64,000 nt of DNA, from NCBI GenBank assembly GCA_020402865.1, contig JADBYT010000001.1:1-64000 (forward strand), in the 5' to 3' direction. Below, in pieces: positions 51,158 through 59,255 of this stretch. A program made the translations under genes and the position numbers. Positions within the stretch are counted from its first letter, which is position 1, and each line of letters opens with the position of its first letter. The notes under the pieces are model-generated. The model did not search any database. It was given only the letters and a program-made list of their open reading frames with translations, and was not told where the DNA came from. The DNA is from Bacteroidota bacterium. Its GTDB lineage: Bacteria > Bacteroidota > Bacteroidia > Palsa-965.

Positions 51158-52978
51158 CTACCGGCTCAGCACCACCCGCTTCACAGCCGAGTAATTGCCG
51201 GCCGATACACGCACAAGGTAGCTTCCGTTTGCAAGCCCCGCTGCATCCAGATCAAGCGGCAGGGTGTATTTTCCGGCGGGCATACGTTGCTGCACATTCA
51301 GCACACGCTGGCCAAGTACATCAAACAACTCCACGTGCATCATTTCTCCATCCGGTAGTATGCCGCTGAGCTGCACAATGCCCGGTGTGGGATTGGGCGC
51401 CACCTGCAGCAACTGTTCGTTGAAGCCTTCCGTTTCGCCAATGCCGGTAATGGTCACAACCTGCGTGGAGGTGTAGCTGCCACAGCCGTTTATTTGCGTA
51501 AGCGTAATGGTGTATGTGCCCGGCTGCGCATACACGTGTGTGGCCGGATTGTTAAGCGTGTCGGTATTGCCGTCGCCGAAATCCCATTCAAAGCCCAGCA
51601 GGTCGGTGTTGTTGTTGTTTACTACTACCGCAGTGCCGCTCTGGCTCATATTGAAACCGGTACTGATGGGGTTTGACTGCAGGTTGAGGGTAATGGGCAC
51701 GGCAACCCAGTTGTTTTCGTCGTTTGTTTCGAGGAAGTTGTTGTCGGGATCAGTTTCTGATACGACGTAGTAGCTGCCGTTGCACACGCCGGTTAAATCA
51801 ATATGCATATCGGGCAGGCCGGAACTGTAAATGTCGAGCATGCCGGTGTAAATTCCCTGTTCGGTGCCGCAGCCGCTTACGCGGCCAAACGGGGCATTGG
51901 GAATACTATCCATGGTTAGTACATTGTTGAGTGTGTCGCGGCACCAGCCGTTGTTGCTTGTGCAATCGCCAAGGTTGATGAGGCAGAAGCTGATTTTTGA
52001 TCCGCGCGCCACAATGGGCCAGTTGCGTGCATCGGGTTCGTTGGGGTCAAATGTGCGTAGCGTAAACTCCGACCAGTTGTTCACATGTACGTGCCCGTGC
52101 GAAGGGTGATTGCTCATGCGTCCCTGTGTGAGGGTGTCGTAGTAAGTAATTACGCCATTGTTTTTGTGATAGATGCGCTGGTAAAGTTGCTGTGTAGGTT
52201 GTCCGCCGTTGGGGCATACGCTGGTGGTGCAGTTTACCGGCACGGTATCGCACCAGCAGAAGTTTGAAGCGCGTATTTCCATGGGCCCCCAGCCAATATT
52301 GGGTGTGGCGTTGCCCACGCGTATAATGCCCGGCTGCTCCTGATGATCCTGAATAATGTAATCGTAAGAAGCCGTCATGTCGGGCAACAGGTCGCAGTTA
52401 GTTGAAAAGCCGTCGGGACAAAAGCAGTTACCGCCGTTGTAGTAGTCGCACGGGCCGGGCATTTGCGGCGGATCGGGCGGCGGGTTATTGCAGAAGGTGA
52501 GTGAGGCCTGCACAATCATTCCCGTATCATTCGGAGCCTCATCACGTATGCCAAAACGCCATGTGCCGTTGGGGTTTTGCCCCTGATTGTAATAGTTCAG
52601 GCTCACTTCCGGAATGAATGTGCCGGTAAACGGGGCCTGTCCAAGCAGTACCGATGTAGTGGCCGCCATGTTCAGGCAGGTGCCGCTGTAATTGTTGCCG
52701 CCGCCGCCCTGGTTATTGATGAGCCTGATTGAGTCGCCGGCAGGAGAAATCACATACACATCAAGATCGCCAATGTAGCTGTGTGCTACATCAAAACAAA
52801 CCGTGCATAAGCCAAACGTACTGTCGAGCGTATTGGGGAGGCCGCTTACGTTAATGGTGGTGAAGTGGTACTGATTATCCTGAATAGGTGCAGTAGCTGT
52901 GCTGCTGAACGTTTGTGCATGCAGCGTTGCGGTAACTGCAAGCAGGAGAATACAAAGAATGCGGAGGCGTTTTTTCAT
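51158..52978 (-). CDS. T9SS-secreted lysyl oxidase-like protein 2
   Basis: The 606-residue paralogue of the previous gene has the same architecture: signal peptide, P domain (LDVYVISPAGDSIRLINNQGG), lysyl-oxidase domain, PKD domain (FEWDFGDGNTDTLNNPATHVY) and T9SS sorting domain (LQVAPNPTPGIVQL to KRVVLSR). The copper motif is at His291, His294, His296 and His298 (HPSHGHVH). Cofactor residues are Lys328 (KISFCL) and Tyr384 (DIYSSG). The many cysteines of the LOX domain are kept in both copies. It is GC-richer than gene 1 (32 of 60 bases at 51481-51540 against 25 of 60 at 49321-49380), so the duplication is not recent or the copies have different histories. Confidence 0.85.
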   Translation of the reverse strand: MKKRLRILCILLLAVTATLHAQTFSSTATAPIQDNQYHFTTINVSGLPNTLDSTFGLCTVCFDVAHSYIGDLDVYVISPAGDSIRLINNQGGGGNNYSGTCLNMAATTSVLLGQAPFTGTFIPEVSLNYYNQGQNPNGTWRFGIRDEAPNDTGMIVQASLTFCNNPPPDPPQMPGPCDYYNGGNCFCPDGFSTNCDLLPDMTASYDYIIQDHQEQPGIIRVGNATPNIGWGPMEIRASNFCWCDTVPVNCTTSVCPNGGQPTQQLYQRIYHKNNGVITYYDTLTQGRMSNHPSHGHVHVNNWSEFTLRTFDPNEPDARNWPIVARGSKISFCLINLGDCTSNNGWCRDTLNNVLTMDSIPNAPFGRVSGCGTEQGIYTGMLDIYSSGLPDMHIDLTGVCNGSYYVVSETDPDNNFLETNDENNWVAVPITLNLQSNPISTGFNMSQSGTAVVVNNNNTDLLGFEWDFGDGNTDTLNNPATHVYAQPGTYTITLTQINGCGSYTSTQVVTITGIGETEGFNEQLLQVAPNPTPGIVQLSGILPDGEMMHVELFDVLGQRVLNVQQRMPAGKYTLPLDLDAAGLANGSYLVRVSAGNYSAVKRVVLSR

Positions 52979-53009
52979 GAGTCTGGGAGTTTGACTTAAT
53001 CAAGATATG

Positions 53010-53041
53010 AAAAAAAACATCCGGCCTGTAAAAGCCGGATG
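53010..53041 (-). terminator. Intrinsic terminator of purF
   Basis: CATCCGGC (53018-53025) pairs with GCCGGATG (53034-53041); on the minus strand an eight-base T run follows. Confidence 0.88.
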
Positions 53042-53073
53042 CAAACTGTATAAACAAAACAGAATTTGAAGCC

Positions 53074-54969
53074 TTAATACGCCCGCACGTTTTTACCTTC
53101 CATGTAATTCATAAAGGCTCTGTTTACTACGCGGTTGCCACCCGGCGTGGGATAATCGCCGGTAAAATACCAGTCGCCGGTGTGGCCGGGGCAGGCATTG
53201 TGCAGGCCTTCAATAGACTGGAACACAATTTCAATGTTGGCATTTACGCCGGCGGGTGTAAGCAATTCGGAGATCTTGGCCGAAACTTCATCGGCGGTAA
53301 AGGGTTTGTAAATTTCCTTCACCACATTTACAATCTGCTCGTCAGGTAAATCTTCCTGCGCCTTGGCTTTTTCATACACCTCATCCAGCAAATTTTCGCG
53401 GAATGTCTTGCGCAGCAATTCTACGGCAGCCTGAAAGGCAATGAAATCGCCCATTTTGGCCATGTCAATGCCGTAGCAGTCGGGGTAACGAATTTGCGGT
53501 GCCGATGATACGATTACAATTTTGCGCGGCTTCAGACGGTCGAGGATTTTGATAATGCTGTGCTTGAGCGTAGTGCCGCGCACAATCGAATCGTCGAGCA
53601 CCACCAGATTATCGCCGGGTTTTACAATGCCGTAGGTGGTATCATACACGTGCGCCACCATGTCGTCGCGCTGGCGGTCGCTGGTAATGAATGTGCGGAG
53701 CTTGGCATCTTTGAGCGCAATTTTCTCAATGCGCGGTTGCATGGAGAGGATGTCTGAAAGCTCCGGCTCGGTCACATTTTTCAGTGAGAGTATTTTGTGG
53801 CGTTTTACAGTATTCAGGTAATGGTGCAAACCGTCAACCAGACCGTAAAAGGCAATTTCGGCTGTATTGGGTATGAATGAAAACACGGTATTGTGCAGAT
53901 CATAATCAACCGTTTTCAGCACCTTGTCGGTAAGCTGGTGGCCGAGGCTTTTGCGTTCGGTGTAAATATCGCGGTCGCTGCCACGCGAAAAGTAAATACG
54001 CTCAAACGAGCACGATTTTTTCTCGCGGGGTGTGCGCACCTGTTTCTCGGCGTAGCTGCCGTTTTTCTTGATAATAAGTGCGTGTCCCGGCTTCAGTTCG
54101 TTGATGCTGTCGATGGAGACATTGAACGCCGTTTGAATTTGCGGACGTTCGGAAGTTACCACCACCACTTCTTCATCGGCATACCAGAACGCCGGACGGA
54201 TGCCGTTCGGGTCGCGCAGTACAAACGCATCGCCATGACCAAGCATACCGGCCATGGTGTAACCGCCATCCCATTTCTTGCCGGCGTCTTTCAGTATCTT
54301 CTGTATGTCAAGGTGCTCCGCAATGAGTCCGGTAATTTCTTCGTTGCTGTGGCCTTTGCGCTTGAACTCCTGAAAAAGTCCTTCCACTTCCCGGTCAAGG
54401 AAGTGACCGATTTTCTCCATCACTGTAACCGTGTCGGCTTTTTCTTTGGGGTGCTGGCCCAGTTCCACCAAATGGTGGAAAAGCTCGTCCACATTGGTAA
54501 GGTTAAAGTTGCCGGCCACCACCAGATTGCGGGTAATCCAGTTGTTCTGGCGCAGAAACGGATGGCAGTTTTCCACGCTGTTTCCGCCGTATGTGCCGTA
54601 GCGCAGGTGCCCCAGCAATAACTCGCCGCTGAACGCCACGTTTTTCTTAAGCCAGGCCGCATCGGTTATCTTGTCGGGATGTTCGCGCAGCGCATGCTCA
54701 AACTTCGTATTGATCTTGCCGAAAATCTCCTTAATTGCAGCCGGATCGGTAGAGCGGTAGCGGCTTATGTAGCGCGTACCCGGTGGCACATCAAATTTTA
54801 TGGTAGCCACACCCGCGCCGTCCTGCCCCCGGTTGTGCTGCTTTTCCATTAACAAATACAGCTTGTTCAGCCCGTACATGGGCGTGCCGTATTTGTCTAT
54901 ATAATACTGATAGGGTTTAAGCAGGCGGATAAGAGCTATGCCGCACTCGTGTTTGATCTGATCGCTCAT
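53074..54969 (-). CDS. purF: Amidophosphoribosyltransferase
   Basis: PurF makes phosphoribosylamine from PRPP and glutamine, the first step of purine synthesis. From the ATG at 54969 the protein has 631 residues, the long form typical of Bacteroidota. The N-terminal glutaminase begins at Cys9 (KHECGIALIRL), so eight residues must be removed to free the nucleophile; HNRGQDGAGVAT follows. The phosphoribosyl-transfer site VVLDDSIVRGTTLKHSI is in the second half. The frame is open 14 codons upstream, but a TAACTTTG promoter box overlaps that part, which supports the shorter start. Confidence 0.95.
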   Translation of the reverse strand: MSDQIKHECGIALIRLLKPYQYYIDKYGTPMYGLNKLYLLMEKQHNRGQDGAGVATIKFDVPPGTRYISRYRSTDPAAIKEIFGKINTKFEHALREHPDKITDAAWLKKNVAFSGELLLGHLRYGTYGGNSVENCHPFLRQNNWITRNLVVAGNFNLTNVDELFHHLVELGQHPKEKADTVTVMEKIGHFLDREVEGLFQEFKRKGHSNEEITGLIAEHLDIQKILKDAGKKWDGGYTMAGMLGHGDAFVLRDPNGIRPAFWYADEEVVVVTSERPQIQTAFNVSIDSINELKPGHALIIKKNGSYAEKQVRTPREKKSCSFERIYFSRGSDRDIYTERKSLGHQLTDKVLKTVDYDLHNTVFSFIPNTAEIAFYGLVDGLHHYLNTVKRHKILSLKNVTEPELSDILSMQPRIEKIALKDAKLRTFITSDRQRDDMVAHVYDTTYGIVKPGDNLVVLDDSIVRGTTLKHSIIKILDRLKPRKIVIVSSAPQIRYPDCYGIDMAKMGDFIAFQAAVELLRKTFRENLLDEVYEKAKAQEDLPDEQIVNVVKEIYKPFTADEVSAKISELLTPAGVNANIEIVFQSIEGLHNACPGHTGDWYFTGDYPTPGGNRVVNRAFMNYMEGKNVRAY

Positions 54970-55008
54970 GGCGCTTTGCCTTGTTGTTTCTGATGTTACA
55001 AGGAAGTG

Positions 55009-55016
55009 CAAAGTTA
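55009..55016 (-). promoter_or_regulatory. Promoter -7 box TAACTTTG for purF
   Basis: The minus-strand sequence fits TAnnTTTG and lies 39 bases before the purF ATG, giving a normal short leader. Confidence 0.55.
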
Positions 55017-55197
55017 CGATTTTTATGTGGGTTGTGGTTAATGCAGATTAAGTGCTCCGGCCGTATTTACGGATAGCACTGTTTACCTGCATTATGGATC
55101 AATCTTGCGCTCAACTGCAACCGTAGGCTGCTTGATAAAAAGAAAAGTAACCACCGCCGCCGGCACGGTTTCGCCCAAAATCGCCACCTTTGTGTTC

Positions 55198-56217
55198 ATG
55201 GCGCATTACTTCACCATCGACATTCACACCCATATTCTTCCCGAACATATTCCCAACTGGAAAGAAAAATTTGGATACGGCGGTTTTATTCAGCTGGATC
55301 ACTACAAACCCTGCTGCGCACGCATGCTGCGCGACGATGGTAAGTTTTTCCGCGATATTGATGACAATTGCTGGAGCGCCGAAACCCGCATGCGCGAAAG
55401 TGATGAACAACTGGTCGATGTACAGGTGCTTTCAACCGTGCCGGTCATGTTCAGCTACTGGGCCAAGCCCGAAGATTGTCTCGAATTATCGAAATTCCTC
55501 AACGATCATATTGCCGAAATCGTAACGCGTTATCCTAAACGTTTCGTTGGTCTTGGCACTGTGCCCATGCAGCATACCGAATATGCCATACAGGAATTGC
55601 GGCGCTGCAAGGAAATTGGTTTGCGCGGCATTCAGATTGGTACCAATGTAAATCAGCTCAACCTCAACGAGCCGCAGTTTTTCGAGATTTTCGCCGCCTG
55701 CCAGGAGCTCGAAATGGCCGTGTTCATTCACCCGTGGGAAATGATGGGCGAGGAAAACATGCAGCGTTACTGGCTGCCGTGGCTGGTAGGCATGCCCGCC
55801 GAAACATCACGTGCAATCTGCTCCATGCTCTTTGGCGGTGTATTTGAAAAACTGCCGCATTTGCGGGTGGCCTTTGCCCATGGCGGCGGCTCGTTTCCCG
55901 CTACAATCGGTCGTGTACAGCATGGGTTCGACTGCCGGCCTGATCTGGTGGCTATCGACAATCCCGTACCGCCCCGCAACTACCCCGGCCGTTTCTGGAT
56001 CGACAGCCTTGTGCATGATCCAAAAGTCCTCGAACTGGTGGTCGATCAATTTGGCGCAAACCGCGTAGCCCTGGGCAGCGACTATCCTTTCCCCCTCGGC
56101 GAAAACCGCCCCGGCGAACTCATCCGCAGCATGCCCTGGCCCGACGAAAAGAAAAACATGCTGCTGCATGGCGCCGCTCTGGAATGGCTCGCGCTGGATA
56201 AAAGCTTTTTCGCGTAG
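55198..56217 (+). CDS. 2-amino-3-carboxymuconate-6-semialdehyde decarboxylase
   Basis: ACMSD decarboxylates the unstable product of 3-hydroxyanthranilate cleavage, steering tryptophan breakdown away from quinolinate. The 339-residue amidohydrolase has the metal motif IDIHTHILPEHIPNW, IHPWEMM, FAHGGGSFPATIGRVQHGF and the metal Asp in LGSDYPFPLG. The stretch PWLVGMPAETSRAICSMLFGGVFEKLP is typical of animal and bacterial ACMSD. The frame is open upstream, but the ATG at 55198 starts right at the metal-binding strand and follows a CACCTTTG box by five bases. It converges with the dioxygenase gene that makes its substrate. Confidence 0.92.
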   Translation: MAHYFTIDIHTHILPEHIPNWKEKFGYGGFIQLDHYKPCCARMLRDDGKFFRDIDDNCWSAETRMRESDEQLVDVQVLSTVPVMFSYWAKPEDCLELSKFLNDHIAEIVTRYPKRFVGLGTVPMQHTEYAIQELRRCKEIGLRGIQIGTNVNQLNLNEPQFFEIFAACQELEMAVFIHPWEMMGEENMQRYWLPWLVGMPAETSRAICSMLFGGVFEKLPHLRVAFAHGGGSFPATIGRVQHGFDCRPDLVAIDNPVPPRNYPGRFWIDSLVHDPKVLELVVDQFGANRVALGSDYPFPLGENRPGELIRSMPWPDEKKNMLLHGAALEWLALDKSFFA

Positions 56218-56286
56218 CGTCTCCGGTGGCGCCCGGCTCCCTCCCCAGCTCCCTCCCCAGCTCACTCCCCGGGCGCGAACCTCGCG

Positions 56287-56424
56287 CCCCACCGCACAGC
56301 CCCACCGCACAGCCCCACCGCACAGCCCCACCGCACAGCCCCACCGCACAGCCCCACCACACAGCCCCACCACACAGCCCCACCGCAAAGCCCCACCGCA
56401 CAGCCCTACCACACAGCCCCATCC
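56287..56424. repeat. 13-bp minisatellite (CCCCACCGCACAG, 10 copies and a part)
   Basis: Ten full 13-base units run from 56287 to 56416, with an eight-base partial unit to 56424. Units 1-5 and 9 are identical; units 6, 7, 8 and 10 have one or two changes. It fills the gap between the convergent ACMSD and dioxygenase genes. The minus strand has a GGGG run in nearly every unit. Confidence 0.95.
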
Positions 56425-56446
56425 AAAAATCCCCCTCCCGCACTCC

Positions 56447-56968
56447 TCACGCAATCACCGGCGGCGGCTCCATCACATGCCCGCAGGCCTTGCACGTGCG
56501 CAGTGCCTCGCTGCCATAAAACTTCGAAAACACTCCCTGAAACTGATTCGCAATATCAGTAAGTACAAAATACTCTTCATACAATTTGGTATTGCATTTC
56601 TCGCAAAACCAAAGCAGTCCGTCCTTTTCACCTTCACGGCGCTTACGCTCCATTACAAGCCCTACGGTGTTGGGCCCGCGCATCGGGTTGTGCGGCACGC
56701 GCGGCGGAAGCAGAAAAATATCGCCTTCGCGTATCGGCACATCCACCGCTTTGCCGTCTTCCTGTATGCGCACGGTTACATCGCCTTCAAGCTGGTAGAA
56801 AAATTCCTCGCTCTCGTTGTAGTGAAAATCCTTGCGCGAGTTCGGCCCGCCTACCACCATCACAATAAACTCAGCGTCTTTATACACCACTTTATTGTTT
56901 ACCGGCGGTTTAAGCAGGTGGCGGTTTTCTTCTATCCAGACTTTAAAGTTAAACGGACGTGTAATCAT
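56447..56968 (-). CDS. 3-hydroxyanthranilate 3,4-dioxygenase
   Basis: This ring-opening enzyme converts 3-hydroxyanthranilate to ACMS in the kynurenine pathway. The 173-residue cupin has the iron ligands His49 and Glu55 (FHYNESEEFFYQLEGD) and His93 (RVPHNPMRG), and conserved active-site Arg residues. The C-terminal rubredoxin-like metal site is present: Cys122 and Cys125 (WFCEKCN), Cys159 and Cys162 (RTCKACG). The ATG at 56968 gives the usual MITRPFNFKVWIEENRHLLKPP-like start; another ATG lies two codons upstream. Its 3' UTR would include the G-rich strand of the minisatellite. Confidence 0.94.
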   Translation of the reverse strand: MITRPFNFKVWIEENRHLLKPPVNNKVVYKDAEFIVMVVGGPNSRKDFHYNESEEFFYQLEGDVTVRIQEDGKAVDVPIREGDIFLLPPRVPHNPMRGPNTVGLVMERKRREGEKDGLLWFCEKCNTKLYEEYFVLTDIANQFQGVFSKFYGSEALRTCKACGHVMEPPPVIA

Positions 56969-57221
56969 GAGCATCTGTTTTTTTGAAGAACGAATATAAA
57001 CAAGTACCTGCGATTGGGTGCAATTTTGTTTCCTGATAACTGTCAATGAAAGTAAAATGATTTGCAGGAGCGAACCTCACACGCAGTTAAATTCGGTCAG
57101 GCTCTTGCTTTCGCTATTGCGGAGAAAGCGCTCAATCAAGGCTAGGAATTCATACCAGCCGTGTTTCAAATTAGCGTCCGTCTGGCAGCTTCGCGGCAAC
57201 CGTCCGTCAAGGGTTTTCCGG

Positions 57222-57229
57222 TATCTTTG
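57222..57229 (+). promoter_or_regulatory. Promoter -7 box TATCTTTG for the SDR gene
   Basis: It fits TAnnTTTG and is four bases from the ATG. The whole 15-base stretch through ATG is identical to that of uvrC (1356-1370). Confidence 0.65.
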
Positions 57230-57233
57230 CCGC

Positions 57234-58016
57234 ATGAATCTCGATCTTACCGGAAAAACAGCATTGGTGTGCGGCAGCACGCAGGGTATTGGCCGCGCGG
57301 CTGCGCATGAACTTGCGTTGCTTGGTGCAAACATCGTACTCATGGCGCGCAACCAAGAAAGTTTAAAACAAACGCTCGCCGCGCTTCCCGGCACAGGCCA
57401 TCACAGCTATATCGTGGCCGATTTTTCGCAGCCCGCGCAGGTGGGTGCAGCGGTGCAGCAGTTTGTAGCGGCCGGTCACACCATTCATATTCTGGTAAAC
57501 AACACCGGCGGCCCTCCCGGCGGCCCCATTACCGACGCTACGGTTGATGCGTTCGTAGGCGCATTTCAGTCGCACCTGCTGTGCAACCATCTGCTGGCGC
57601 AGGCCGTGCTTCCGGGCATGAAAGCTGCGGGTTTCGGCCGCATCATCAATATCATTTCCACCTCCGTAAAACAGCCCCTCAAAGGCCTTGGGGTGTCCAA
57701 CACCATACGCGCCGCAGTGGGCAACTGGGCCAAAACACTCTCGCTCGAAGTGGCCGCGCACGGCATTACCGTAAACAACGTTTTGCCTGGTGCCACCGCC
57801 ACACAGCGCCTGCACAGTATTATTGATGCCAAACAGCAAAAAACCGGCCGCCCTGCCGAAGAGCTTGAAGCCGAAATGCTGCACGAAATTCCCGCAGCCC
57901 GCTTTGCCCAGCCCGAGGAAGTAGCCGCAGCCGTGGCATTCCTCGCTTCGCCAGCCGCCGCCTACATCAATGGCATCAACGTACCGGTTGACGGCGGCCG
58001 CACCGGCTCGCTCTGA
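57234..58016 (+). CDS. Short-chain dehydrogenase/reductase
   Basis: The 260-residue classical SDR has the nucleotide motif GSTQGIGRAAAHEL, LVNNTGGPPGG in place of the usual NNAG and catalytic Ser in IISTSVKQP. The usual Tyr-x3-Lys is replaced: the segment after the Ser reads LGVSNTIRAAVGNWAKTLSLEV, with no Tyr at the expected place. This variant (GGP motif, no catalytic Tyr) occurs in a subgroup often found near tryptophan or aromatic degradation genes. It diverges from the dioxygenase gene. The ATG at 57234 is fixed by the promoter box and the family start; the frame is open further upstream. Confidence 0.85.
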   Translation: MNLDLTGKTALVCGSTQGIGRAAAHELALLGANIVLMARNQESLKQTLAALPGTGHHSYIVADFSQPAQVGAAVQQFVAAGHTIHILVNNTGGPPGGPITDATVDAFVGAFQSHLLCNHLLAQAVLPGMKAAGFGRIINIISTSVKQPLKGLGVSNTIRAAVGNWAKTLSLEVAAHGITVNNVLPGATATQRLHSIIDAKQQKTGRPAEELEAEMLHEIPAARFAQPEEVAAAVAFLASPAAAYINGINVPVDGGRTGSL

Positions 58017-58112
58017 TTATTTTCAAACAAAAAAACTGGTCGCTAACCTCTACGAGATCTTTAAGATCTCGTAGAGGTATAGTTTGTTTTTTGTTTTTGT
58101 TTGGAAATAATC
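58015..58112. repeat. 98-bp nested palindrome between convergent genes (bidirectional terminator)
   Basis: Outer arms GATTATTTTCAAAC (58015-58028) and 58099-58112 match at 13 of 14 positions; A-rich and T-rich tracts follow inside. The inner arms ACCTCTACGAGATCTT (58046-58061) and 58063-58078 pair perfectly around a single T. The outer arms include the stop codons of both flanking genes. Confidence 0.85.
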
Positions 58113-58986
58113 AGGCCGGAATATTCAAAAACTTCGTAGCTGCAGCTACGCCCGAATTAAACAGGGCTGTTTGCTGCTGTGCAGTAAGCCCGAAATCCGT
58201 GGCCGACATGCCCAGGTTGTCAATCTGCATCGTGCGCGAAAGATCAGCCGGGTCGTTGAAGAAATTGATGTTCTGCGCGTTCAGTATCGTGTCGAATGTA
58301 ATCTTTACATATTGTTCCAGATGGTCGTAGCCAAGCGTGTTTGGCGGCTGCGGTGTAAGGTTGGTCAGGAACAGGCCCAGTGTTTGCGGATTGGGCGTTG
58401 TACCCGTGTCAAATGTGCGGATAGGGAAATTGAGCACCATGCCGCCGTCCACATAAATATGGTTGTCGGGGTTGTTGTTTGAAAACTGCCAGGCGCGGAA
58501 AAAGAGCGGAATAGACATAGATGCACGCACGGCTTCGGCCACTACCACATTGGGCGATGTGGCAAACGAAAATTCGCGCACCGTTCCCAAATTCAGATCG
58601 GTAGAAAATACGTGCAGATCCATCATGCCCGCATTTTTAAAATCGGCAAAGGTGGCGGTGGCTGCAAGGCCTTTTCCGGTTATGCGCTGCTGCATCCAGC
58701 TTAAAAACGCATCACCTTCGTAGAGCCCGTATTTGGTAGCCACACGCAGCGGATTCAGTCCGTCTTCAAACGATTTGAAGTTGGTGGCGTTTACAATACT
58801 TTTTATTTCGGCGGCGGTGTAACGCAGGCTCACCAGTGCTGCTGTAATGGCACCGGCCGATGTGCCTGCCACGCGCTGAATATTTTGTAAAATGTTTTGC
58901 TGTTCAAGCACCTGTAGTGCGCCGGCATAGGCAATGCCAAGCACACCGCCACCTTTGAATACCAGATTTTCGTAATTTGTTGCCAT
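58111..58986 (-). CDS. Patatin-like phospholipase
   Basis: The 291-residue protein has the patatin features: oxyanion-hole glycines (VFKGGGVLGIAYAGAL), nucleophile Ser43 (AGTSAGAITAAL) and the catalytic partner Asp180 (YVDGGMVLNFPI). It probably hydrolyses lipid acyl esters. There is no signal peptide, so it is either cytosolic or delivered by other means. The ATG at 58986 gives the canonical N-terminus; the frame is open for 36 more codons. Confidence 0.92.
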   Translation of the reverse strand: MATNYENLVFKGGGVLGIAYAGALQVLEQQNILQNIQRVAGTSAGAITAALVSLRYTAAEIKSIVNATNFKSFEDGLNPLRVATKYGLYEGDAFLSWMQQRITGKGLAATATFADFKNAGMMDLHVFSTDLNLGTVREFSFATSPNVVVAEAVRASMSIPLFFRAWQFSNNNPDNHIYVDGGMVLNFPIRTFDTGTTPNPQTLGLFLTNLTPQPPNTLGYDHLEQYVKITFDTILNAQNINFFNDPADLSRTMQIDNLGMSATDFGLTAQQQTALFNSGVAAATKFLNIPA

Positions 58987-59080
58987 GCTGTGTGAGTTTG
59001 ATTGATTTACAAACAAACCATTTTTGCAGACAACGAAAAAAGGCAGAAATACTTGTTTACCACAAGCGTGAAAAATATTC

Positions 59081-59255
59081 AGAGCCTGTGTCAATTTTGT
59101 TTTTGAGGTTTGTTACGCCCTCATTTTTTGCCAGATTATTCCTCCGCTTGTGAGCGGGGGCGGCCCAAATCGGAGATGATACGGTCAAAAACACCAGTGA
59201 AGCAGTTTGAAAAAAGAGCCATGACAAAGCCAAATGATGAAATTTAACAGGCTCT
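59081..59255. mobile_element. MITE-like element with GAGCCTGT ends
   Basis: A 175-base non-coding block has imperfect terminal inverted repeats: AGAGCCTGTGTCAATTTT at the left, and the complement of AAATTTAACAGGCTCT at the right. No transposase is encoded and no clear target duplication is seen. The right end touches the stop codon of the hybrid kinase. The ends recall those of some insertion sequences. Confidence 0.4.

Noticed and set aside
55807-56454. Frames across the minisatellite on both strands
   Set aside because: A 13-bp unit keeps frames open in repeats; the peptides are simple repetitions without start or context.
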